DNA from: Gammaproteobacteria bacterium
Lineage (GTDB): Bacteria; Pseudomonadota; Gammaproteobacteria; Steroidobacterales; Steroidobacteraceae
Reading direction: 5' to 3'
Length of the DNA: 32,280 nucleotides
Assembly: GCA_005878095.1 (NCBI GenBank)
Contig: VBNH01000091.1
Span: 1-32,280 of the forward strand
Shown: piece by piece, positions 1-8,455 of the stretch
Layout of the letters: the number at the start of each line of letters is the position of its first letter
How positions within the stretch are numbered: position 1 is the first letter of the stretch
Notes under the pieces: model-generated
The model's database searches: none
Seen by the model: the letters and a program-made list of their open reading frames with translations, nothing else
What the model was told of the DNA's origin: nothing
Translations under genes and position numbers: made by a program

Positions 1-1418
1 ACCGCGTGCACCTGGCTGATCTGTCCCACGCCGCCGTCGATCAGCAGCAGGTCCGGCGCCGGCACTTCCCCCTGGCGCACGTGCTTGTAGCGGCGCGCCA
101 GCGCCTGGCGCAGCGCCGCGTAATCGTCCCCCGGCGTCACGCCGCTGATGTTGAAGCGCCGGTACTCCTTCTTCAGGGGACCCTCCGGACCGAACACGAC
201 GCAGGATGCCACGGTGCCCTCGCCGCCCGTGTGGCTGATATCGAAGCACTCCATGCGCGCGGGCGGCTCGGACAGGTCGAGCACCTCGGACAGGTCCAGC
301 AGCATTTCCTCCATCCCCTGGCGCTGCGCGAAGCGCATGCGCAACGCCTGCACCGCGTTCTCCTGGGTCAGCTCCACCCAGCGCACCGCCAGGCCGCGCA
401 GCGGATGCCGCACCTCCACCGCGCGTCCGGAGCGGCTGCTGAGCAGCTCCGCCAGCGACGCCGCCTCCTCCAGAGGGGTGCCGAGCAGCACCTGCGCCGG
501 AGCCTCGGCGCTCGCGTAGTACTGCATGACGAACGAGGCGAGCGCCTCGCCGGCTTCCGCAAGCGCGGCGCGCGGGAAGTAGCTGGTGGTGCCGAGATTA
601 CGCCCCCCGCGCACCAGCATGACGCTCACGGCGTACTCGCCGGCCTCCCCGACGATCGCAATCACGTCCACGTCGCGCTGCCCTTCCGCGGTCACGACCT
701 GTTGTGCCTGGATGCGCTTGAGCGCCGCGAGCTGATCGCGGATCTGGGCCGCCAGCTCGAACTGCAGGCGCTCGCCCGCCTCCTCCATGCGCGCCTGCAG
801 TTCGGCATTCACTTCATCGCTGCGGCCATCGAGCACCTTGACCGCCGCCGCCATGTCCTGGGCGTAGGCCTCGCGCGTGATGAGCCCGACGCACGGCGCC
901 GAGCAGCGCCCGATCTGGTGCTGCAGGCACGGCCGGCTGCGGTTGGCGAAGAAGCTATCGCGGCAGTTGCGGATGCGAAACAGCTTCTGCAGCTGGTTGA
1001 GGGTGTCGCGCACCGCGCCCGCATTGGGGAAGGGGCCGAAGTAGCGGCCGGCGGCGCTGCGCGCGCCCCGGTAGAACATCAGCCGCGGAAACTCGTGCTC
1101 CACGCACAGGTGAATGTAGGGAAAGCTCTTGTCGTCGCGCAGCACCACGTTGAAGCGTGGTTTGTGCGCCTTGATGAGATTGTATTCGAGCAGCAGCGCC
1201 TCGGTCTCCGAGTTGGTCACCGTGACTTCGACGCCCTCGATCTGTGCAGTGAGCGCCTGCACCTTGGGATTGACGTTGCCGGCGGCGAAGTAGGTCCCGA
1301 CGCGGTCCTTGAGGCTGCGCGCCTTGCCGACGTACAGCAGCTCGTGCCCGGCGCCGAACATGCGGTACACGCCCGGACGTCTGGGGAGGGAGGCGATGAA
1401 CTCCTTGGGATCGAACAC
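1..1418 (-). CDS. uvrC: UvrC, excinuclease ABC subunit C (partial, C-terminus beyond left edge)
   Basis: UvrC makes the two incisions around bulky DNA lesions after UvrAB loading, in the cytoplasm. The minus-strand frame opens with a GIY-YIG nuclease domain (PGVYRMF, then LLYVGKA at about residues 13-35). It continues with the conserved EALLLEYNLIKAHKPRFNV and DDKSFPYI stretches, a Cys-rich SRPCLQHQIGRCSAPC segment, a UVR helical domain, and the start of the RNase H-like half (MECFDISHTGGEGTVASCV, then DLLLIDGGVGQI). About 472 codons are visible; the helix-hairpin-helix end lies outside the window. The start is GTG at 1418. The in-frame TGA at 1433-1431 leaves no other start, and that TGA is also the stop of the upstream glycosylase, so the spacing is only 12 nt and the genes are very likely cotranscribed. 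No strong Shine-Dalgarno is seen. Identity is firm. Confidence 0.95.
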   Translation of the reverse strand, partial: MFDPKEFIASLPRRPGVYRMFGAGHELLYVGKARSLKDRVGTYFAAGNVNPKVQALTAQIEGVEVTVTNSETEALLLEYNLIKAHKPRFNVVLRDDKSFPYIHLCVEHEFPRLMFYRGARSAAGRYFGPFPNAGAVRDTLNQLQKLFRIRNCRDSFFANRSRPCLQHQIGRCSAPCVGLITREAYAQDMAAAVKVLDGRSDEVNAELQARMEEAGERLQFELAAQIRDQLAALKRIQAQQVVTAEGQRDVDVIAIVGEAGEYAVSVMLVRGGRNLGTTSYFPRAALAEAGEALASFVMQYYASAEAPAQVLLGTPLEEAASLAELLSSRSGRAVEVRHPLRGLAVRWVELTQENAVQALRMRFAQRQGMEEMLLDLSEVLDLSEPPARMECFDISHTGGEGTVASCVVFGPEGPLKKEYRRFNISGVTPGDDYAALRQALARRYKHVRQGEVPAPDLLLIDGGVGQISQVHA

Positions 1419-1430
1419 GGTCGGTGGCTT

Positions 1431-2117
1431 TCAGGGAACCTGCAACGCCGCGGGCACCGTCAGGCCGGCGAGCTCGCAGGCGCGCGCCATTACAGTTCTG
1501 AACATCGCCGGCGTGAGCCGTCGGGTCGAGGTGTTGTAGCGGCTGCAATGATACGAATCGAGCATACATTGCTCTCCATCGAGCATGTGTTCGCGTCCGT
1601 GTGCGAACAAGTAATGTCCACGCGTGAGCCCGCGCGCCAGCAGCACCGCATCGTGCGCCACTCGCCCCAGGGCCAGGTACACGCGCACCGTGGACAACTG
1701 CCGCAGCTCGGCGGCGAGGTAAGCGTTGCAGCAGCGGATCTCCTGCAGCAGCGGCTTATTTTCCGGCGGCACGCATTTGACCGCATTCACGATGCGCGCG
1801 TTCAACAGTGTGAGTCCGTCGCTCGCCGAGGCGGACAGCGCCCGGTTCGCAAGCCCCGCCTCGTAGAGCGTCTGGTACAGCAGGACGCCTGCGTGATCTC
1901 CGGTGAACGGCCGGCCGGTACGGTTGGCGCCATGCATGCCGGGCGCGAGACCCACTATGAGAATGCGCGGCTCCGGCGCACCGAAGGACGGCACCGGTCG
2001 CGCCCAGTACTCCGGATGGCTGGCGCGCGTTTGCGCGAGGAAGCGCGCGAGACGCGGGCAGCGCCTGCAGTCTGGATCGTACGCGGCGGCGGGCGGCTCG
2101 TGACTGATGCGCCGCAA
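1431..2117 (-). CDS. Family 5 uracil-DNA glycosylase (UDGb type, Fe-S)
   Basis: This enzyme excises uracil, and in this family often hypoxanthine, from DNA to start base-excision repair. About 228 residues are predicted. Motif A is GLAPGMHGANRTGRPFTGD (about residues 56-74), the glycine-rich family-5 form. The second active-site motif appears as SYHCSRYNTSTRRLTP near the C-terminus. Four cysteines fit the [4Fe-4S] ligands of thermostable-type UDGs: C17 and C20 in CRRC, C115 in KCVPP, and C129 or C130 in RCC. The start is uncertain. No ATG or GTG precedes motif A in frame. I chose TTG at 2117, five nt after the DAHP synthase stop; a CTG at 2126 overlapping that stop as CTGA is the alternative. 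It sits between aroG and uvrC with almost no spacing, so it is probably translated by coupling. Confidence 0.88.
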   Translation of the reverse strand: MRRISHEPPAAAYDPDCRRCPRLARFLAQTRASHPEYWARPVPSFGAPEPRILIVGLAPGMHGANRTGRPFTGDHAGVLLYQTLYEAGLANRALSASASDGLTLLNARIVNAVKCVPPENKPLLQEIRCCNAYLAAELRQLSTVRVYLALGRVAHDAVLLARGLTRGHYLFAHGREHMLDGEQCMLDSYHCSRYNTSTRRLTPAMFRTVMARACELAGLTVPAALQVP

Positions 2118-2122
2118 AGCTC

Positions 2123-3508
2123 TCAGGCCGAGGCGGTCCCGGCACGTTTGCCGGCGCGGCGGCTCTGACTGCGCTCGGCGATCAGCATGGCGAGCTCGAG
2201 GGCCTGCTCGTGGTTCAGGCGCGGATCCACGCTCGAACGATAGGCGCGCTGCAGGTCCTGGTCGGTGAGCCCGCGCGCACCCCCGGTGCACTCGGTGACG
2301 TCGTCCCCGGTGAGCTCGATGTGCACCCCGCCCAGATACGATCCCAGCTCGGCGTGGATACGGAACGCCAGCTCCAGCTCCTTGAGGATGTTCTCGAAGC
2401 GGCGGGTCTTGATGCCGCCGGTGGTCGTCTCGGTGTTGCCGTGCATGGGATCGCACACCCACAGCACCGTCTGTCCGGTCTGGCGGACCGCTTCGATCGC
2501 CTTCGGGAGCGCCGTGGCCACCTCCTTCGCCCCGAAGCGGTGTATGAACGTGAGCCGGCCGGGCTGATTCTGCGGGTTGAGGGTCGTCACCAGGCCCTGC
2601 AGCCACGCCGCGTCCATGGCGGATCCGACCTTGACGGCGATGGGATTGGAGATGCCGCGGAAGTACTCGACGTGCGCGCCCTCGAGAGCGGCGGTGCGCA
2701 TGCCGATCCACGGCAGGTGCGTCGAGAGGTTGTACCAGCGGTTCTGCCGGGGAAGGAAACGCGTCTGCGCCTGCTCGTAGTGCAGGTGCAGGCCCTCGTG
2801 ACTCGCATAGAAGTCCACCAGCGTGGCTTCGTGAACCTGGCGGCCGCTGATGCCCTCGAAAAAATCCAGCGCATCGCCGATCGAGCTCACGATGCGCTGA
2901 TAGGCGTCCTTCAGCGGCGCCTGGTGCACGAAACCCAGATCCCAATACTCCGGGTGGTGCAGATCCGCGAAGCCGCCCTCGACCAGCGCGCGCACGAAGT
3001 TCAGTGTCAGCGCGGCGCGCTCATAACCGCGCAGCAGCAGCTCCGGATCCGCCGCACGCGCCTCGGGGGTGAATTCCGGACGATTGACCAGGTCCCCGCG
3101 ATAGCTCGGCAGCGTGACCCCGCCGCGCGTCTCGGTGTCCGTCGAGCGGGGCTTGGCGTACTGACCGGCCATGCGCCCGACGCGGATGATGGGTTTCTTC
3201 AGTCCGTGCAGCAGCACGAGACTCATCTGCAGCAGGATCTTGAGCTTCTTGGCGATGGTGTCCGACTCACAATCGGCAAACGCTTCCGCACAGTCACCGC
3301 CCTGCAGCAGAAACGCCTCCCCGCGCTGGGCGGCGGCGAGGCGCCCGCGCAGCGTCTCGATCTCCCAGGAGACGACGATCGGCGGCAGCCGCGAGACGTG
3401 CGCCACAATCCGCTCGAGCGCGCGCGGATCCGCATACACCGGCTGTTGCTGAGCCGGCCGCGTCTGCCAGCTGGCGCTGTGCCAGGAGGTGCTTTCGGGT
3501 GATCGCAT
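2123..3508 (-). CDS. aroG: Class II 3-deoxy-7-phosphoheptulonate (DAHP) synthase
   Basis: This enzyme catalyses phosphoenolpyruvate + erythrose 4-phosphate to DAHP, the first step of the shikimate pathway. The 461-residue frame has the class II (plant/mycobacterial type) hallmarks: GGDCAEAF with metal-binding Cys73, RVGRMAGQYAKPRS, LEGAHVEYFRGISNPI, LTFIHRFGAKEV with the metal-binding His, and CDPMHGNTETTTGGIKTR. Length fits the class II family (about 450-470) and is far longer than class I enzymes. The symbol follows mycobacterial usage for class II enzymes; other names exist. The start is ATG 3508, with AGGA 8 nt upstream. The same bases form an extended -10-like TGcTAGGAT, so either reading is possible. 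It heads the aroG-udg-uvrC run and is divergent from the lysine-catabolic pair. A phenazine-type PhzC role is possible in principle, but no phenazine genes are nearby. Confidence 0.95.
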   Translation of the reverse strand: MRSPESTSWHSASWQTRPAQQQPVYADPRALERIVAHVSRLPPIVVSWEIETLRGRLAAAQRGEAFLLQGGDCAEAFADCESDTIAKKLKILLQMSLVLLHGLKKPIIRVGRMAGQYAKPRSTDTETRGGVTLPSYRGDLVNRPEFTPEARAADPELLLRGYERAALTLNFVRALVEGGFADLHHPEYWDLGFVHQAPLKDAYQRIVSSIGDALDFFEGISGRQVHEATLVDFYASHEGLHLHYEQAQTRFLPRQNRWYNLSTHLPWIGMRTAALEGAHVEYFRGISNPIAVKVGSAMDAAWLQGLVTTLNPQNQPGRLTFIHRFGAKEVATALPKAIEAVRQTGQTVLWVCDPMHGNTETTTGGIKTRRFENILKELELAFRIHAELGSYLGGVHIELTGDDVTECTGGARGLTDQDLQRAYRSSVDPRLNHEQALELAMLIAERSQSRRAGKRAGTASA

Positions 3509-3515
3509 CTCATTG

Positions 3516-3524
3516 ATCCTAGCA
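3516..3524 (-). promoter_or_regulatory. Candidate extended -10 of the DAHP synthase gene
   Basis: On the minus strand the sequence TGCTAGGAT ends 7 nt before the ATG at 3508. It fits an extended -10 (TGn plus TAnnAT), which would start transcription almost on the A of ATG. The embedded AGGA could instead act as a Shine-Dalgarno at 8-nt spacing, so the assignment is ambiguous. No good -35 is visible. Confidence 0.4.
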
Positions 3525-3537
3525 CGCTTTCCTTGAG

Positions 3538-3554
3538 GCCCCGGCCACCGGGGC
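3538..3554. repeat. Perfect 7-bp inverted repeat in the divergent aroG / lysine-catabolism promoter region
   Basis: GCCCCGG-CCA-CCGGGGC is a perfect inverted repeat with a 3-nt spacer. It lies in the 149-bp region between two divergent genes, 30 bp upstream of the DAHP synthase ATG. It could be an operator half-site pair or an RNA hairpin. In such GC-rich DNA chance occurrence is fairly likely. Confidence 0.45.
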
Positions 3555-3637
3555 GCGCCTCCCGCGCTGCGGGGCGTCGCCTGGCGGGCGCGGCGCGGCG
3601 GCGCTGGCGCTGCGGGCGCTTCGCGGGCAGAATGCGC

Positions 3638-3652
3638 CCCTTTTCCAAAGGG
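3638..3652 (+). promoter_or_regulatory. Inverted repeat covering the Shine-Dalgarno of the lysine-catabolic operon
   Basis: CCCTTT-TCC-AAAGGG is a perfect 6-bp inverted repeat with a 3-nt loop. Its right arm contains the only Shine-Dalgarno-like sequence (AAAGGGA) before the ATG at 3658. In RNA the arm would pair and hide the ribosome site. A weak -10-like CAGAAT ends at 3634, so the hairpin would lie in a short leader. Whether it folds or regulates is inference. Confidence 0.5.
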
Positions 3653-3657
3653 ACTCT

Positions 3658-4827
3658 ATGCACCGCGTACTGGTTCTGGGCGCCGGCAAGATCGGCGCAT
3701 TGATCTGCGGATTGCTAGCCGAATCGGGCAGTTACAAGGTTCAACTGGGCGATATCGACGGCGCTGCGGCGGAGGCGGTGGTGCGTGCCCACGAGACGCG
3801 CAACATCCTCGCCTTTGCGCTCGACGCGACCGACGCGGCGGCGCTCGCGCGGCATCTCGCCGAGCACCCCGTCGATGGCGTCGTTTCCAGCCTGCCGTAC
3901 TACTGCAACCTCGGGGTCGCCGCGGCCGCCCGCAAGGCGCGTATCCACTACTTCGACCTGACGGAAGACGTGGACGTCACGCGCTCGGTGCGCACCCTCG
4001 CCGCGGGGGCCGAGCAGGCATTCGTGCCGCAATGTGGTCTCGCGCCCGGATTCATCAGCATCGCCGGCGCTGAGCTGATCACACACTTCGACGCGTTGCG
4101 GGCCGTGAAGCTGCGCGTCGGCGCCCTGCCGCAGCACCCGAACAACGTCCTCAAGTACTCCCTCACCTGGTCCACCGAGGGACTCATCAACGAGTACGGC
4201 AATCCCTGCCAGGCGGTGAGCGACGGGCGGCTGCTCGAGGTTGCGCCTCTCGAGGGACTCGAGGAAATCGAGATCGACGGCACGCTGTATGAGGCCTTCA
4301 ACACCTCGGGGGGCCTCGGGTCGCTGGCCGCGACCCACGGCGCGCACATCGAGACGATGAACTACAAGACCATCCGTTACCCCGGTCACTGCCAGCAGAT
4401 GCGCCTGCTCATGAACGACCTGAAGCTCAATCACGATCGCGGCACGCTCAAGCGCATCCTCGAGAACGCCGTGCCGCAGACGCTCCAGGACGTGGTGATC
4501 GTGTATGCGGCGGTCACCGGCACGCAGGACGGACAGCTGCGCGAGGAAAACTACGTCAACAAGATCTATCCGCAGGTCATCGCCGGGCGGCTGTGGTCGG
4601 CGATTCAGGTCACGACGGCCGCCGGCATCACCGCGGTGCTGGACCTCGTGCTCGAGCAGCAGGGCCGCTACAGTGGCTTCGTGGCGCAGGAGCAGTTCCG
4701 GTTGACGGAGATTCTCGCCAACCGCTTCGGGCGCTACTACGCGCCGGGCGGCACCAAGCAGGTTTCCGGCGAGGTCGTCGTGTCGGGTAAAGCCGGCCAT
4801 CAGCGCCGGCAGGCGGCGAACGGATGA
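3658..4827 (+). CDS. Saccharopine dehydrogenase-family protein, probable lysine/saccharopine dehydrogenase
   Basis: This is an NAD(P)-dependent oxidoreductase of the saccharopine dehydrogenase / lysine 6-dehydrogenase family, expected to form alpha-aminoadipate semialdehyde. The 389-residue protein opens with a Rossmann fold ([10 protein letters not shown], glycines at 8, 10 and 13). The family segments [33 protein letters not shown] and a C-terminal substrate domain with RYPGHCQQM and NYVNKIYPQ follow. Its length suits a stand-alone dehydrogenase, without the lysine-ketoglutarate reductase half of bifunctional enzymes. Its ATGA overlap with an aminoadipate semialdehyde dehydrogenase strongly suggests lysine degradation. 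The sequence alone does not tell me whether it acts on lysine directly (lysine 6-dehydrogenase) or on saccharopine. The start is ATG 3658 with AAAGGGA 5 nt upstream, inside a hairpin. Confidence 0.87.
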   Translation: MHRVLVLGAGKIGALICGLLAESGSYKVQLGDIDGAAAEAVVRAHETRNILAFALDATDAAALARHLAEHPVDGVVSSLPYYCNLGVAAAARKARIHYFDLTEDVDVTRSVRTLAAGAEQAFVPQCGLAPGFISIAGAELITHFDALRAVKLRVGALPQHPNNVLKYSLTWSTEGLINEYGNPCQAVSDGRLLEVAPLEGLEEIEIDGTLYEAFNTSGGLGSLAATHGAHIETMNYKTIRYPGHCQQMRLLMNDLKLNHDRGTLKRILENAVPQTLQDVVIVYAAVTGTQDGQLREENYVNKIYPQVIAGRLWSAIQVTTAAGITAVLDLVLEQQGRYSGFVAQEQFRLTEILANRFGRYYAPGGTKQVSGEVVVSGKAGHQRRQAANG

Positions 4828-6362
4828 ACAGGGACATCGCTGCGCTTCTGAAGCGCTTGGGACTCGGCGCGGTCAACGCGGGCGCCTGGTCCGGATCGCG
4901 CGGCTGGTCGGACGTGACGGACGCCGCGCTCATGGACGTGCGCAACCCTTCAGATGGGACGCTGCTCGCGCAGGTGCGGCCCGCCAGCGCGCAGGACTAC
5001 GAGCATGTGCTGAGCTCCGCGGTCGACGCTGCGGCCGCCTGGCGCGACGTGCCGGCGCCCAAGCGCGGCGAAGCGGTGCGGCTGCTCGGTGAGCAGTTGC
5101 GACGGCACAAGAGCGACCTTGGCACGCTCGTGTCGCTGGAAAACGGCAAGATCCTCGCCGAGGGCCTGGGCGAGGTTCAGGAGATGATCGACATCGCCGA
5201 CTTCGCGGTCGGCCAGTCGCGCATGCTCTACGGCCTCACCATGCACTCCGAGCGCCCGCGGCATCGCATGGCCGAGCAATGGCACCCCTTGGGCGTCGTC
5301 GGCATCATCTCGGCCTTCAACTTTCCGGTCGCGGTGTGGTCCTGGAACGCGTTTCTCGGGGTCGTGTGCGGCAACGCCTGCGTGTGGAAGCCCTCGCACA
5401 AGACGCCGCTCACGGCGCTGGCGGTGCAGCGGCTGTGCAACGCCGTGGTCGAAGCCAACCACCTGCCGCCGGTCCTGCAGCTGTTCGTGGACGCCGGCAC
5501 GGAGCTGGCGACACGCTTCGTGGCGGACCGGCGCGTGGCGCTCATCTCCTTCACCGGTTCGACCGAGGTCGGCCGCAAGGTCGGCGAGCGCGTCGCCGCG
5601 CGCCTCGGCAAGAGCCTGCTCGAGCTCGGCGGCAACAACGCCGTCATTGTCGATGAGACCGCGAACCTCGACCTCGCGGTGCCGGCGATCGTGTTTGGCG
5701 CCGTCGGCACCGCCGGCCAGCGCTGCACCAGCACGCGGCGCGTGTTTGCCCACCAGGCGATCGCGGCGGAGCTGGAGCGGCGGCTGATTCATGCTTACCG
5801 GCAGGTGCGCATCGGTGATCCGCTGGAGAGCGAGACGCTCATGGGTCCGCTGATCGATGCCCAAGCCGTGGAGCGCTACCAGGCGGCCATCGCCAGCGCG
5901 CGCGCGGCCGGGGGCGAGCTGCTCTATGGTGGCAACATGCTCAAGCGTCCCGGCAACTTCGTCGAGCCGGCGATCATTCGCGCCCGTAACGACTGGCCGA
6001 TCGTGCAGACCGAGACCTTCGCACCCATTCTGTACCTGATTCCGGTCGCCTCGCTCGCCGAGGCGATCGCCGCGCAGAACGCCGCCGCCCACGGCCTGTC
6101 CTCGGCGCTGTTCACCGATCGACTGCAGAACGCGGAAGCGTTCCTCTCGGCCGCCGGCAGCGACTGCGGTATCGCCAACGTCAATCTGGGCACCTCGGGC
6201 GCCGAAATCGGCGGCGCCTTCGGTGGCGAGAAGGATACCGGCGGTGGACGCGAGTCCGGCTCGGATGCCTGGAAGGCGTACATGCGCCGCCAGACCGCCA
6301 CCGTGAACTGGAGCCGGGAGCTGCCGCTGGCGCAGGGGATCGAGTTCAAGATCACGCCGTAG
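4824..6362 (+). CDS. amaB: Alpha-aminoadipate semialdehyde dehydrogenase (ALDH7 family)
   Basis: This enzyme oxidises L-aminoadipate semialdehyde (in equilibrium with piperideine-6-carboxylate) to L-2-aminoadipate with NAD+, in lysine catabolism. The 512-residue length is typical of the antiquitin/ALDH7 family. Catalytic residues are visible: Glu267 in LLELGGNN and Cys301 in [14 protein letters not shown]7-type signatures are also present: [49 protein letters not shown] and WKAYMRRQT near the end. The ATG overlaps the previous stop as ATGA, indicating translational coupling with the saccharopine/lysine dehydrogenase. The 3' end faces the histidine kinase gene with a 10-bp gap and no visible terminator. 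The symbol follows Pseudomonas amaB (also called pcd); family assignment is firm, substrate is by family and context. Confidence 0.9.
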   Translation: MNRDIAALLKRLGLGAVNAGAWSGSRGWSDVTDAALMDVRNPSDGTLLAQVRPASAQDYEHVLSSAVDAAAAWRDVPAPKRGEAVRLLGEQLRRHKSDLGTLVSLENGKILAEGLGEVQEMIDIADFAVGQSRMLYGLTMHSERPRHRMAEQWHPLGVVGIISAFNFPVAVWSWNAFLGVVCGNACVWKPSHKTPLTALAVQRLCNAVVEANHLPPVLQLFVDAGTELATRFVADRRVALISFTGSTEVGRKVGERVAARLGKSLLELGGNNAVIVDETANLDLAVPAIVFGAVGTAGQRCTSTRRVFAHQAIAAELERRLIHAYRQVRIGDPLESETLMGPLIDAQAVERYQAAIASARAAGGELLYGGNMLKRPGNFVEPAIIRARNDWPIVQTETFAPILYLIPVASLAEAIAAQNAAAHGLSSALFTDRLQNAEAFLSAAGSDCGIANVNLGTSGAEIGGAFGGEKDTGGGRESGSDAWKAYMRRQTATVNWSRELPLAQGIEFKITP

Positions 6363-6372
6363 GCGCCCGCGG

Positions 6373-7716
6373 TCAGCGCCCCGGCAGCCGCAGCGAGATA
6401 CGTGCACCACCGAGCGGGGAGGCGTCGATCGCGAGCTGGCCGCCGTACAGGTCCACGGTATCGTGCACCATGGCGAGTCCCAACCCATGGCCCGGCACGT
6501 TCTGATCCGTACGCACGCCGCGCTCGAGCACGCGCGCGCGGTCGTCCGCTGAAATACCCGGTCCGTCGTCCTCCACGATGAGGCTCAGGCGCTCGCGCGG
6601 GCCGGCGCTCTCGTCACTGCTCCCCGTGAGGCGCACCCGGCTGCGGCACCACTTGCAGGCGTTGTCGAGCAGGTTTCCCAGCAGCTCCGTGAGGTCGCCG
6701 CGATCACCGACGAACAGCGTCGCGGGCGCGATCGCCAGCTCGAGCGACAGATCCTTGCCCGCGTACACCTTCAGCAGCGTGCCGCGCAGCTCGGAGGCCA
6801 CCTGCGCCACCTCCACGGGCGCCTGCCCGAGCAGTGCGCCGCCGGAGGCGGCGGCACGTTTCAACTGGTGCTCGATGATGCCGCTCATGCGATCGATCTC
6901 CGCCCCTACGGGGCCGGCGGGCGTGCCGCTGGACAGGCTCGCGCGCATGACGGCGAGCGGCGTCTTCAGACTGTGCGCCAGATTGCCGAGCGTGTCGCGG
7001 TAGCGGGTGACGCGCTTGCGCTCCCCCAGCAGCAGCGCGTTGAGGTTGGTCGCGACGCCGGACAACTCGCGCGGGTAGCCTGCGCCAAGGGTCTCGAGGC
7101 GCCCTTCCTCCACCTCGTGAATCTCGCGCTCCATGCGTCGCACCGGCGCGAGCACCCAGTGCAGCAGCGCGGCGAGCGTCACGAGCAGCACCAGCATGAG
7201 TCCCGCGAACCAGCCGATCAGCTCGCGGCGGAAGCGCCACAGCTGCTCCTCATAGGGGCTGAGGCTGACGGCGACGCTGAAAGTGATCGTGCGCTTGCCA
7301 TTGGGGTCGTCCGCGAACTGGATCGCGCGGCTCTCGATGGCCACGCGGTCGTGACCGAAGGCCGCGTACACGAGGTTGCGCTCCCCGGGCACGAGCAGCG
7401 CGCCGAAATCGCTGGTGGAAAGGCCGGCCGTCGAAGGCGAGCGCCACAGGTAACGCTGCGAGTGGATCTCCGCGTACAGTCCCGAGCGCGGGGTCGCCAG
7501 CCGCGGATCGAGCGTATGCGGGGCCGGGGCATAGCCGCCGCTGGGTTGCGGCTCGGCCGCCGCAATCAGCGCCACCATCTGCGAGTCGAGCAGCTCGCGT
7601 AGCGAGCGCTCCGAGAGCGCCCGGAAGCCGGTGTCCAGCACCAGCATCATCCCGCCGAAGAACAACGCCAGCGGCACGGAGACCGAAACCAGCAGCCGCC
7701 GACTGAGCGAGTGCAC
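6373..7716 (-). CDS. PhoQ-like sensor histidine kinase
   Basis: This is an inner-membrane sensor kinase of 447 residues. TM1 lies at about 7-29, a periplasmic domain at about 30-165, and TM2 at about 166-191, followed by a HAMP-like linker. The dimerisation helix carries His248 in NLAHSLKTPLAVM, which closely matches the PhoQ H-box. The ATPase domain has the N-box (ELLGNLLDNACKW, 344-356), G1 box (VEDDGPGI, 381-388) and G2 box (GHGLGLAMV, 409-417). The periplasmic domain lacks the run of acidic residues used by enteric PhoQ to sense divalent cations, so its signal may differ. It is the third gene of a PepSY-regulator-kinase unit. The start is GTG 7716, 31 nt after the regulator stop. Confidence 0.9.
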   Translation of the reverse strand: MHSLSRRLLVSVSVPLALFFGGMMLVLDTGFRALSERSLRELLDSQMVALIAAAEPQPSGGYAPAPHTLDPRLATPRSGLYAEIHSQRYLWRSPSTAGLSTSDFGALLVPGERNLVYAAFGHDRVAIESRAIQFADDPNGKRTITFSVAVSLSPYEEQLWRFRRELIGWFAGLMLVLLVTLAALLHWVLAPVRRMEREIHEVEEGRLETLGAGYPRELSGVATNLNALLLGERKRVTRYRDTLGNLAHSLKTPLAVMRASLSSGTPAGPVGAEIDRMSGIIEHQLKRAAASGGALLGQAPVEVAQVASELRGTLLKVYAGKDLSLELAIAPATLFVGDRGDLTELLGNLLDNACKWCRSRVRLTGSSDESAGPRERLSLIVEDDGPGISADDRARVLERGVRTDQNVPGHGLGLAMVHDTVDLYGGQLAIDASPLGGARISLRLPGR

Positions 7717-7747
7717 GGTCTGCTATGCAGCGCGGCGCCGGCCGCCT

Positions 7748-8434
7748 CTAGGAGGCGGCGTCGCGCGGCAGCGCGAACCGATAACCCCGGCCGCGCAGCG
7801 TCTCGATGGGACGCAGCTCGTCCTGCGGGTCGAGCTTGCGGCGCAGGCGTCCGACCAGCACCTCGATGACGTTGCTGTCGCGCTCGAAGTCCTGGTCATA
7901 CAGGCGCTCGGTCAATTCCGTCTTGGAGATCACATCCCCGGCGCGCAGCATCAGGTGCTCGAGAATGCGGTACTCGAACGTGGTGAGCTCAACGGCTGCG
8001 CCGCTCACTGCCACGGTCTGCGCGCGCGTATCCAGCACCACCGGTCCGCAATTGAGCTGCGGGCTCGCCCAGCCGCCCGCCCGGCGCAACAGCGCCTGCA
8101 GCCGCGCCAGCACTTCCTCGAAGTGAAAGGGCTTGGCGACGTAGTCATCCGCGCCCGCCTGCAGCCCCTCGACCTTGTCCTGCCAGTTGTCGCGCGCGGT
8201 AAGGATCAGGATCGGGTAGGTCTTGCGCGCCGCCCGCAGCCGGCGGATCACTTCCAGGCCGGGAAGGTTCGGCAGCCCGAGGTCGATGACGGCGACGTCC
8301 AGCGGGTATTCGAGCCCCGCGAACAGCCCCTCGTTGCCGTCGCGCGCCACGTCCACGGAAAAACCTGCTGCGGCGAGGCGCTCCTGCAGCGAGTCGCGGA
8401 GCGCCGCTTCGTCCTCGACCACCAGTACGCGCAT
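7748..8434 (-). CDS. PhoP-like OmpR-family response regulator
   Basis: This is a 228-residue DNA-binding response regulator. The receiver domain has the acidic pair E7/D8, phospho-acceptor Asp51 (VIDLGLPNLPG), Thr79 and Lys101. The stretch WQDKVEGLQAGADDYVAKPF is characteristic of the PhoP subgroup. The C-terminal half is an OmpR-type winged helix (LTTFEYRILEHLM, then VEVLVGRLRRKLDP-like sequence and RGRGYRF). The start ATG 8434 has a strong Shine-Dalgarno (AAGGGGG) upstream. It lies 21 nt after the PepSY gene and just before the kinase, so the three form one transcription unit. Regulon and signal are not deducible here. Confidence 0.93.
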   Translation of the reverse strand: MRVLVVEDEAALRDSLQERLAAAGFSVDVARDGNEGLFAGLEYPLDVAVIDLGLPNLPGLEVIRRLRAARKTYPILILTARDNWQDKVEGLQAGADDYVAKPFHFEEVLARLQALLRRAGGWASPQLNCGPVVLDTRAQTVAVSGAAVELTTFEYRILEHLMLRAGDVISKTELTERLYDQDFERDSNVIEVLVGRLRRKLDPQDELRPIETLRGRGYRFALPRDAAS

Positions 8435-8455
8435 GCCGCCCCCTTCAGTGCGCGG

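Noticed and set aside
2040..2117. Glycosylase active-site segment SYHCSRYNT as a mutated motif (Cys in place of the usual Pro)
   Set aside because: I cannot rule out that this is a normal variant in family-5 enzymes, and the rest of the active site is intact, so I do not claim loss of function.
6..2168. Very long open frame (about 720 codons) on the plus strand opposite uvrC and the glycosylase
   Set aside because: It is antisense to clearly conserved proteins, is rich in Arg/His/Ala/Gln with no recognisable domain, and is the usual mirror frame of high-GC genes.
2210..3502. Long plus-strand open frame opposite the class II DAHP synthase
   Set aside because: Antisense shadow of a highly conserved enzyme, with no motif and no plausible start region.
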